Assembly: GCA_023433585.1 (NCBI GenBank)
Contig: JAEZCL010000145.1
Span: 1 to 16,778, forward strand
Direction: 5' to 3'
DNA from: Pseudomonadota bacterium
Lineage (GTDB): Bacteria > Pseudomonadota > Alphaproteobacteria > Caulobacterales > Caulobacteraceae
DNA length: 16,778 nucleotides
The position numbers and the translations under genes are program-made. Below, piece by piece: positions 1-6,618 of this stretch. A model generated the notes under the pieces. The model worked only from the letters and a program-made list of their open reading frames with translations. It made no database searches and had not been told where the DNA came from. Each line of letters starts with the position of its first letter. Positions within the stretch are counted from its first letter, which is position 1.

Positions 1-104
1 GGCGCCGGGTCCGGCGTCGTCTGGGCCGTGACCAGCGGCGCCGGCGCGAGCGAAGCCAACATCGTCGCGGCCGCGACGCCCGCCGTATAACGCTTGAGAA
101 GCAT
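1..104 (-). CDS. surA: N-terminal part of a secreted protein, probably periplasmic chaperone/isomerase SurA (cut by window edge)
   Basis: Only the first 34 codons are present. They encode a clear Sec signal peptide: a short basic start (MLLKRY), a hydrophobic Ala-rich core, and a likely cleavage after VTA before QTTPDPA. The start at 104 is chosen because the signal peptide begins there; the upstream gggaaacgg is a weak ribosome-binding site. The gene lies 91 bases downstream of lptD on the same strand. In many proteobacteria lptD is followed by surA, a periplasmic peptidyl-prolyl isomerase that helps fold outer-membrane proteins including LptD. The identification rests on that position and the signal peptide only. 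No catalytic or parvulin sequence is inside the window, so any other exported protein remains possible. Confidence 0.55.
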   Translation of the reverse strand, partial: MLLKRYTAGVAAATMLASLAPAPLVTAQTTPDPA

Positions 105-150
105 AGTCTGTCCGTTTCCCTGGATTCGCTCACAGCCCGACCGGGGCGAG

Positions 151-182
151 CGAACCGATGATGGCGCCCTTATCATGGTTCG
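151..182 (-). promoter_or_regulatory. Imperfect hairpin between lptD and the surA-like gene
   Basis: CGAACC-g-ATGAT at 151-162 pairs with ATCATGGTTCG at 172-182: eleven base pairs with one bulged G and a nine-base loop. It lies in the 91-base gap after the lptD stop. No run of T follows on either strand, so it does not look like a standard intrinsic terminator. It may be an RNA-processing or attenuation element within the operon, or may protect the lptD 3' end. The function is inferred. Confidence 0.4.
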
Positions 183-195
183 GACGAGGTTCCGA

Positions 196-2619
196 TCACC
201 ACATGTCATCGCGTTGATAGCCTGTACCACCCAATGTGGCGAGGGTTAGGCGCACATAGACGCCTGTGCGCGGCCCCGAAGGATCCACGCGGGTGTTGTC
301 ACGCCGATAGCCGATCTCGAAGCGGATGCAGTCGTCCTCGAACAGCAGACCCACCTCGCCTCGGGTGAAGCGGTCTTCCTGCAGGTCGACGATGCCGCGC
401 GCGGCCACGCCCCAGTTCCCGCGCACGAACTGCTGGCCCGAGAACTGCACGAATTCGTAATTGCGATAGGTCCGGGTGGCCAGCGGCAGGGCCGGGTCCA
501 CATCCACCGGATTGGATCGGTCGACGATGTAGCTGATCGCGCCCATGTTCCGCTCGCCCCAGGCGCCGTCGACCATGATCTCGGCCCGACGGATGTCGCC
601 GCCGTCGTCGACCTGGGCGTGAGCCCAGCCGCGCACCTGGTGGCCCGGCGAAAAGGTGGCCGACACCACCCAGTCCGAGGCCCGGCGCGCCAGGCCGGTG
701 GGATCGAACAGGCCGCCGGTCCCGTCGCCCGTGGGGACCAGGAAGCGATCTTCCCGGTGTTCGCGCCAGCTGCGGCCGATGAACAGGCTGGCGGACCGAT
801 CGTTGCTCCAGCGGATGCTGGCGCGTCCCCCGGCGGTGAGACGCAGCCCGCCTTCATAGAGGTCGTTGCCGGTGAACCGGTCCACCGCGAACAGCGACGT
901 CTCGTCCAGGTCGATGACCTGGCTGTCCTCGTTGGGCAGACGCGCGTCCAGGTCAGGCCGGTTGGAGATCGACACCTGGGCCAGCGGCTCCAGCACCACG
1001 TCCGCGCCGTTCTCGAAACGGCGGATCAGCGGATAGCTGACGTCCAGCCCCGCCGTGGCGCGTCCGCGCGTCACCGTCGCCTCGTCGTTCGGGCCGAAAG
1101 GCCGGTCGCGCACGGCGTAGAAGTCGGCGCGCAGGTTGACGAACGGCTCCCATCTCAGACCGATGGGCGAGATCAGGACGCGGCGCCAGTCGACGGTCGC
1201 CACCGCCCGCGCGCTGTCCACGCCGGGATAGCCGGAAAGGTCGGGATCCAGCGGATCGGGGGGCGGAATCTGGTCCGGCGCCAGAACCGGCGCGCCCACA
1301 TAGTTGTCGCGGATCAGCACGGCGGCGCTTCCGCTCAGTCTCAGGCGGCCGCCGAGAACCCCCTGGCGCGGCTCCCACATGGCCTCGATGACCGGGGCGG
1401 CCACGGGCGTCACGCCGTCGCGCTCGAAGACGTTGTTGGCGGGATTGTTCAGGTCCACCTCCAGCACCCTGAGGCTCTGGATGGTGAAGGCGGCGGCCGA
1501 GACGTAGGATCGTTCGGTCTGGCGCTCGGCGTAGATCTGCGAGATCAGGCGACGGCGGTCGCCGTAGTAGAGGCCGTTGTCCTGATACGGGTCCTGGGTG
1601 CCGTAGCGGTCGAACAGGGTCTTGTCCGAGGCGCGCTCGGCGGTGAAGCCCCAGCGCCAGGGACCGTCGGGGTCGAAGGCGCCGTGGGCCAGCAGATAGC
1701 CCCGATGGTCCGCGCTCTCGACGCCGGGAATGTCTTCATAGGTGTAGCCCGCGCGGGCCTCGACGATCCCGACCCCGAAATGCCGCCGCCACTGGACGTT
1801 CAGGAACGGGTTCACGTCGGTGTTGATCTGGGGGCTGATGACCCAGTCCTCGGACGGCGAAACCACGATCAGATAGGGTTGCTCGTACGACAGGCCGCGC
1901 GCCTCGTCATATTCGATGCGCGGCGTCAGGAAGCCCGAGGCGCGCTCGACCGTGGGGTCGGGATGGGCGAAGATCGGCAGCCACAGCACCGGCACGCCGC
2001 CGACGCGGAACAGGGCGTTCCGATAAAGGATGGCGCGCAGGCCCTCGTCCTGAACCACCTGCTCGGCCTGGATCGACCAGGTGGGCGTCTTGCGTTCGCC
2101 GTTCTCGTCGCAGATGGGGCAGGGCGTGAACAGGGCGTAGTTCAGCTCGTTGACGCTGTCGGACCGGCGCACGGCCGTGGCGGCCATCAGATGGCTGCCA
2201 TCGGCGCCCCGCACCGCCAGGTCCACCGCCACGCCGGTGCGCAGGTTCTCGTCCAGTTCCAGATGCTGGGCGGTGACGACCGTGCCGTCCACGTCGATCA
2301 GTTCGGCGTCGCCCGTGGCCGTGGCGACCCCGGTGTTCAGGTTGTAGGTGACCTGGCGCGCCCGCAGATTGCGCCCTTCGAAACGCGCCAGGACACGATC
2401 AGCCCCGCTGTTGGCTGAGATCTCGCCGGTCTCGCCGTCACGGCTGAGATCGTCGGCCTCGATATAGATGGCGCGCTGGGGCAGGCCGTCGTCTGCGGGC
2501 TGCTCGTGGACCTGCGCCAGGGCCATGCCGGGCGACAGCGCCAGCGCCGCCGCGCCCAGAAGCAGACGCAGGCGTGACGCCGATCCGTTCTGCAACCGTC
2601 TGGCCTGCGGCATGCTCAC
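196..2619 (-). CDS. lptD: LPS-assembly outer-membrane protein LptD
   Basis: 807 residues; LptD is the beta-barrel that receives lipopolysaccharide from the periplasmic Lpt bridge and inserts it into the outer leaflet of the outer membrane with LptE. A signal peptide ends at about residue 35 (GMALA|Q). Residues about 50-165 form the OstA/LptA-like beta-jellyroll domain (AIYIEADDLSRDGETGEISA onwards), and the rest is the barrel, with alternating aromatic strands and W at the C terminus. There are only three cysteines: C167 and C170 in the FTPCPIC motif and C764 near the end (DDCIRFEIGYRR), where E. coli LptD uses four. The start is the GTG at 2619 or the ATG six bases on; the ATG has AGGTGA too close to it, and the GTG has GGAAAG about nine bases upstream. 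It lies 49 bases behind lptG in a minus-strand operon. Length and domain order match the family. Confidence 0.95.
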   Translation of the reverse strand: MSMPQARRLQNGSASRLRLLLGAAALALSPGMALAQVHEQPADDGLPQRAIYIEADDLSRDGETGEISANSGADRVLARFEGRNLRARQVTYNLNTGVATATGDAELIDVDGTVVTAQHLELDENLRTGVAVDLAVRGADGSHLMAATAVRRSDSVNELNYALFTPCPICDENGERKTPTWSIQAEQVVQDEGLRAILYRNALFRVGGVPVLWLPIFAHPDPTVERASGFLTPRIEYDEARGLSYEQPYLIVVSPSEDWVISPQINTDVNPFLNVQWRRHFGVGIVEARAGYTYEDIPGVESADHRGYLLAHGAFDPDGPWRWGFTAERASDKTLFDRYGTQDPYQDNGLYYGDRRRLISQIYAERQTERSYVSAAAFTIQSLRVLEVDLNNPANNVFERDGVTPVAAPVIEAMWEPRQGVLGGRLRLSGSAAVLIRDNYVGAPVLAPDQIPPPDPLDPDLSGYPGVDSARAVATVDWRRVLISPIGLRWEPFVNLRADFYAVRDRPFGPNDEATVTRGRATAGLDVSYPLIRRFENGADVVLEPLAQVSISNRPDLDARLPNEDSQVIDLDETSLFAVDRFTGNDLYEGGLRLTAGGRASIRWSNDRSASLFIGRSWREHREDRFLVPTGDGTGGLFDPTGLARRASDWVVSATFSPGHQVRGWAHAQVDDGGDIRRAEIMVDGAWGERNMGAISYIVDRSNPVDVDPALPLATRTYRNYEFVQFSGQQFVRGNWGVAARGIVDLQEDRFTRGEVGLLFEDDCIRFEIGYRRDNTRVDPSGPRTGVYVRLTLATLGGTGYQRDDMW

Positions 2620-2668
2620 CTGGTTCTGCTTTCCGCGGTCGGCGCGCGATTCTGGGTTCGACGTCCGG

Positions 2669-3772
2669 TTACCCGTCTTCTGTATAGAAGAGCAAGGTGA
2701 AGGCGGACAGGGCGGTCAACAGCGGCGGGAGCCAGGCCGCGAGGAACGGCGGAATCGTCTCGGCGGCGCCCAGCGCGGCGCTGAACTGATTGATGAAGAA
2801 GAAGGCGAAACCAAGGATCACCGCCGCGATGCTCATGCGCGCCAGGTCGCCCAGCCGCATCAGGCGCAGCGAAAAGGCCGCCGCCAGGATGGTCATGGCC
2901 GCGAACATCAGCGGCATGGCCAGAAGCTGTTGCAGCTTCAGCCGGTGCGCCGAGGCCGAGAACCCCGCCGCCTCGATGCGGTCGATCTGATTGGGCAGGG
3001 ACCAGAACGGCGTCGAATCCGGATCGGCGAACTGGTTGAAGGCGTCGTCGTCGCCGATCGAGGACGGCAGGTCCAGAGAGGCGTACTCGCGCGCCTGCTG
3101 CCCGACCGAAGCCCCGCGCGCGTCGGTCAGCCGCCAACTGCCGGCCGACAGGGCCGCGCTGGCCGCGTCGATGCGCTCTTGGAAGTTGCGGGCGCCGTTC
3201 TCGCCGATCGTATAGACGAAGAAGGATACGTTGTTCAGTCGGCCCGTGGCCCGGTTTCGGCTGTCGGCGCGGATGACGATCTGGCGGTTGTCGTCGCCTT
3301 CGCGCAGCCACACGGCGGACGACTCCGCAGGCCCCGCGCCGCCTCGGATGCGCGCCCGTTCACGCTCGTACAGGCCGTCCAGTGAGGCGGCGGCCGGATG
3401 CAGGGCGGTTACGGTCACGACGCCGATCAGCAGGGCCGCGCCCGCCGCCGGGAACACGAACCGCCAGGCCGAGACGCCTGCCGCGCGCATGGCGATCAGC
3501 TCGCTGCGCCGATTCAGGCCGATGAAGGCGGCCAGGGTTCCGAACAGGAAGACGAAGGGCAGAAGCTGAAGGATCACCGCAGGCGACTTCATCAGCATCA
3601 GGCCGAGGATGCGCGCGGCGCCCAGGTCGGCGTGACCGCTGACCGAGCGCGACACCTCCACGAAGTCGATCAGCATGACCAGCCCGCCGATCACCGCCAG
3701 GGCGACACCCAGCGACTTCAGCGTCTGGCTCAGCACATAGCGCTCGATGCGCGTAAAGCGGAGGGCGGTCAT
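2669..3772 (-). CDS. lptG: LPS export ABC transporter permease LptG
   Basis: 367 residues, the usual size for the LptF/LptG (YjgP/YjgQ) family. With LptF and the ATPase LptB it extracts lipopolysaccharide from the inner membrane and hands it to the periplasmic bridge. Hydrophobic segments lie near residues 15-35, 60-85 and 100-120, then a periplasmic beta-jellyroll of about 150 residues, then three more segments near 275-295, 303-325 and 335-358. The cytoplasmic loop after the second segment contains RRSELIAMRAAGVSAWRF, the coupling region typical of these permeases. Its ATG overlaps the lptF stop by four bases (3769-3772), so the two are probably translationally coupled. Assignment as G rather than F rests on gene order and the start IERYVLSQTLKSL. 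The lptB gene is not in the window. Confidence 0.92.
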   Translation of the reverse strand: MTALRFTRIERYVLSQTLKSLGVALAVIGGLVMLIDFVEVSRSVSGHADLGAARILGLMLMKSPAVILQLLPFVFLFGTLAAFIGLNRRSELIAMRAAGVSAWRFVFPAAGAALLIGVVTVTALHPAAASLDGLYERERARIRGGAGPAESSAVWLREGDDNRQIVIRADSRNRATGRLNNVSFFVYTIGENGARNFQERIDAASAALSAGSWRLTDARGASVGQQAREYASLDLPSSIGDDDAFNQFADPDSTPFWSLPNQIDRIEAAGFSASAHRLKLQQLLAMPLMFAAMTILAAAFSLRLMRLGDLARMSIAAVILGFAFFFINQFSAALGAAETIPPFLAAWLPPLLTALSAFTLLFYTEDG

Positions 3773-4917
3773 GAGGCGCGCCCCACAGCCGCGCGGCGGG
3801 GCAGGGCGGACGTGATGCGCCGCAGCTTATCGGGAACGGGCCGTGACCGGCGGAACACCAGCCGCAGCGCCAGGGCCGCCACGCCGATCGGAATCAGATA
3901 CTGAAGCGGCGCCAGCCAGACGTTCCACGCCCCCGCCGCCACGACGCCATAGCCGGCCACGCGCGCCACCAGGAACGCTCCCGCCGCCTGGGCGACCCGG
4001 CCGCCGTGGCCCGTGCGCCGGAACTGTCCGCCCAGCACCGCCGCCAGCGCCAGCGCCATGGCCGTCAGGGCGTAGAGCGGAGAGGACAGGCGCGCATGGG
4101 CCTCGCTCAGCAGTTCGGCCCGCGTGCCGGTGCGCGCCAGCATGTCGGCGCTGGGCCGGATCAGCTCGGCCAGCCACAGGTCCGAATCCTTGAAGCGGAT
4201 CGTCTCCTCGGTTCCCGTGAAGGGGGACAGGTCGAAGGCGTATTCGTCGAACGACAGGAAATTCAGCACGCCCCGGCTGGAGAACTGCTGCATGGAGCCC
4301 GGCCCCATCAACAGCGCCGGCTGGCCGTCGATTCGCGTGAAGCGGGCCGTGGTGGCGTCCCAGGTCGTCACGTCCTCACCGTTCTGGACGTGGACGAACA
4401 GGTTGCGGATCAGGCCGCTCTGCTCGATCTGCTGGACATAGACGGTCAGGCCGCCCGCCGCCTGGACGAACTGTCCTTCCTGCACCATCAGGGCCGCCAG
4501 GTCGGTGCGGATGGCGAAGGCGATCTCGCGCGCCTCCCGCTGGGCGGCGGGCTGGACGTAGAGGTTCACGAACAGGCTCGCCACCGTCACGATCACCGCC
4601 AGGCGCAGCGCGGGGGCGCAGACCCGCCAACGGCTGACGCCGCCCGCGAAACAGGCCGTCAGTTCATGCTCCCTCTGCAGCCGCGTCAGGGCCATGAGGC
4701 CGCCCACCAGCACGCCGATGGGCAGGATGACCGACAGCAGCTGCGGCGTGGCCAGCAGGGTCAGCCTGGCCATGGTCCAGGCGCTCTGGCCCCGTTCGAC
4801 GATGACCTCCAGCTGGTCCAGGCTCTGGCTCAGCACCCCGATCCCGCACAGCGCCGCGCAAGCCGCCGCGACGGGCAGGGCGATCTGTCGGAAGAGATAG
4901 CGGTCGAGAAGGTTCAT
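3769..4917 (-). CDS. lptF: LPS export ABC transporter permease LptF
   Basis: 382 residues; partner of LptG in the inner-membrane LptB2FG complex. The start MNLLDRYLFRQI is typical of LptF. Transmembrane segments lie near residues 12-30, 50-75 and 100-125, then a periplasmic jellyroll (about 130-265), then three C-terminal segments (about 275-360). The coupling-helix region reads LQREHELTACFAGGVSRWRV. It is the first gene of the minus-strand lptF-lptG-lptD block and diverges from pepA across 138 bases. No good Shine-Dalgarno is visible before the ATG (gccgacgcaccaa), but the N terminus fits the family, so I keep this start. Assignment of F versus G is by gene order and N terminus. Confidence 0.92.
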   Translation of the reverse strand: MNLLDRYLFRQIALPVAAACAALCGIGVLSQSLDQLEVIVERGQSAWTMARLTLLATPQLLSVILPIGVLVGGLMALTRLQREHELTACFAGGVSRWRVCAPALRLAVIVTVASLFVNLYVQPAAQREAREIAFAIRTDLAALMVQEGQFVQAAGGLTVYVQQIEQSGLIRNLFVHVQNGEDVTTWDATTARFTRIDGQPALLMGPGSMQQFSSRGVLNFLSFDEYAFDLSPFTGTEETIRFKDSDLWLAELIRPSADMLARTGTRAELLSEAHARLSSPLYALTAMALALAAVLGGQFRRTGHGGRVAQAAGAFLVARVAGYGVVAAGAWNVWLAPLQYLIPIGVAALALRLVFRRSRPVPDKLRRITSALPRRAAVGRAS

Positions 4918-5055
4918 TTGGTGCGTCGGCGCCGGTTGCGGCCCGGCGGTTTGGGGGGCATGTAATACATCATCCGTGCGCGCCGGGAAGCTCAGCCGGC
5001 GTCTGTCTGCTCACGCCCAAGACCGGGACTGGAACCCGGCCAGGAGTTCGTTTTC
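4918..5055. promoter_or_regulatory. Divergent lptF/pepA promoter region with a hairpin before the pepA start
   Basis: This 138-base gap must hold the promoters of both the lptFGD operon and pepA. It contains the short inverted repeat ATGTAATACAT (4960-4970), the only AT-rich patch here. TGTAAT at 4961-4966 could serve as a -10 box on the plus strand, and TATTAC is the corresponding candidate on the minus strand, but no convincing -35 box stands at the right distance. Next to pepA, CCGGG (5023-5027) and CCCGG (5035-5039) form a small hairpin just before the Shine-Dalgarno AGGAG at 5042-5046, which is nine bases from the ATG. Confidence 0.4.
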
Positions 5056-6531
5056 ATGAAAGTAGAGTTCATCGCCGACGCCGGCGCCGCCGAGATCGTC
5101 GCGATTCTGATTCACGACGGGCGCGTCTTTTCCGGCGACGCCGCCGCCTATGACAAGGCGGCCTCGGGCGCGCTGACGCGGGCCATGAAGGCCAGCCGCT
5201 TCACCGGCGGCGCGCTCAGCCACCTGTCGGTGGCCGCGCCGGCGGGTGTCGATGCGGGCCAGGTCCTGCTGGTCGGGGCGGGCGATGAAAGGAAGCTGGA
5301 CGACCTGGCGATAGAGAAGGCCGCCGCCCACGCCCATGGCGCGGTCAAGCTGTCCGGCGCCGAATCCCTGACGCTGGACCTGAAGCACCTGACGCCGGCC
5401 CAGGCCGCGCGCGCGGCCTTCGGCGCGGTCCTGGCCGCCTATCGGTTCGACAAGTACCGCACGACGCTGAAGCCGGAGAAGATTCCGTCCATCAAGACGG
5501 TGCGCGTCGTCACCGCCGATCCCAAGGCGGCCGAGGCGGCCTTCGCGCCCTTGTCGGCGGTGGCCGACGCGGTGATGTTCGCCCGCGACCTGGTCAGCGA
5601 ACCGGCCAACGTCCTCTATCCGGCCGAGTTCGCGCGTCGTGTGAAGGGCCTCGAAGAACTGGGTCTGGAGGTCGAGATCCTGGGCGAGGCCGAGCTCGAG
5701 AAGATCGGCATGCGCACCCTGCTGGCCGTGGGCGAGGGCAGCGACCGCGAAAGCCACGTCGCCATCATGAAGTGGAACGGCGGCAAGAAAGACGAGGCGC
5801 CCCTGGCCTTCATCGGCAAGGGTGTGTGCTTCGACACCGGCGGCATCTCCATCAAGCCCGCCGAGGGCATGGAGGAGATGAAGTGGGACATGGGCGGCGC
5901 CGCCGCCGTCACCGGCCTGATGCACGCCCTGGCCGGGCGCAAGGCCAAGGTCAACGCCGTGGGCGTCATCGGCCTGGTCGAAAACATGCCGGACGGCAAG
6001 GCGCAGCGTCCGGGCGATGTGGTGAAATCCCTGTCGGGCCAGACGGTCGAGGTCATCAACACCGACGCCGAGGGCCGCCTCGTCCTGGGCGATTGCCTCT
6101 GGTACGCCCAGGATCGCTTCAAGCCGAAGTTCATGATCGACCTGGCCACCCTGACCGGGGCCATGATCGTCTCGCTGGGCCTGGAGTACGCGGGCGTGTT
6201 CGCCAACGACGACGAGGTGGCGAACGCCATCCTGGCCGCCGGGCCGAAGGTGGACGAGGCGGTCTGGCGCATGCCTCTGCCCGAACGCTACGACCGTCAC
6301 GTGGACAGCCAGATCGCCGACATGCGCAACGTCGGCAACGGCCGGGCGGGCGGCTCGATCACCGCCGCCCTGTTCCTGCAACGCCACGTGAACAAGACCC
6401 CCTGGGCCCACATCGACATCGCCCCCACCGCCTGGATCAAGGATTCGAAGAACCCGACCGTCCCGGACGGCGGCGTCGGCTTCGGCGTCCGCCTGCTGGA
6501 CCGCATGGTGGCCGATACGTACGAACAGTAG
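5056..6531 (+). CDS. pepA: Leucyl aminopeptidase (M17 family, PepA)
   Basis: 491 residues, a full-length M17 cytosol aminopeptidase that removes N-terminal residues from peptides using two metal ions. An N-terminal macro-like domain covers about residues 1-165 and the catalytic domain the rest. The residues expected from E. coli PepA are all present at a constant offset of minus 15: K255 and D260 in GKGVCFDTGG, K267, D278 (MKWDMGGA), and D337, E339 and R341 in the family signature NTDAEGRLVLGD. The Shine-Dalgarno AGGAG lies nine bases before the ATG. Three bases after the stop a REP-like hairpin begins, which may stabilise or end the transcript. In related bacteria pepA is commonly followed by holC; here the two are separated by a nuclease-repeat unit. 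Confidence 0.97.
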   Translation: MKVEFIADAGAAEIVAILIHDGRVFSGDAAAYDKAASGALTRAMKASRFTGGALSHLSVAAPAGVDAGQVLLVGAGDERKLDDLAIEKAAAHAHGAVKLSGAESLTLDLKHLTPAQAARAAFGAVLAAYRFDKYRTTLKPEKIPSIKTVRVVTADPKAAEAAFAPLSAVADAVMFARDLVSEPANVLYPAEFARRVKGLEELGLEVEILGEAELEKIGMRTLLAVGEGSDRESHVAIMKWNGGKKDEAPLAFIGKGVCFDTGGISIKPAEGMEEMKWDMGGAAAVTGLMHALAGRKAKVNAVGVIGLVENMPDGKAQRPGDVVKSLSGQTVEVINTDAEGRLVLGDCLWYAQDRFKPKFMIDLATLTGAMIVSLGLEYAGVFANDDEVANAILAAGPKVDEAVWRMPLPERYDRHVDSQIADMRNVGNGRAGGSITAALFLQRHVNKTPWAHIDIAPTAWIKDSKNPTVPDGGVGFGVRLLDRMVADTYEQ

Positions 6532-6587
6532 TTCCTTCCCCATTTGCGGGGGAAGGTGGCCGGCGGAGCCGGTCGGATGGGGGGTGT
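6532..6587 (+). repeat. REP-like two-hairpin repeat, left copy
   Basis: It starts directly after the pepA stop. Hairpin 1: CCTTCCCC (6534-6541) pairs with GGGGAAGG (6549-6556), eight base pairs with a seven-base loop. Hairpin 2: CCGGC (6560-6564), loop GGA, GCCGG (6568-6572). A conserved tail TCGGATGGGGGGTGT runs from 6573 to 6587. Over 6533-6587 it matches the inverted copy at 6965-7019 at 48 of 55 positions (hand alignment). It could also act as a 3' stabiliser or weak terminator of pepA. I infer that it belongs to a dispersed family; only two copies are visible here. Confidence 0.88.
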
Positions 6588-6618
6588 CAGCCGGGCGGGG
6601 CCGTAGTAGCCTCGCTTC

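Noticed and set aside
123..127. GATTC (GANTC, CcrM methylation pattern) between lptD and the surA-like gene
   Set aside because: A single five-base match is expected by chance, and no cell-cycle promoter is visible around it.
619..2418. Long plus-strand open frame (599 codons) opposite lptD
   Set aside because: It is the GC-rich antisense shadow of lptD, with Arg/Gly/Gln-rich composition, no recognisable domain, and a gene of certain identity on the other strand.
3231..3569. Plus-strand open frame of 112 codons opposite lptG
   Set aside because: It is inside lptG on the other strand, with no ribosome-binding site and no recognisable domain.
4960..4970. ATGTAATACAT as a regulator-binding site
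   Set aside because: The arms are only five bases and a single copy is present; kept only as part of the promoter-region entry.
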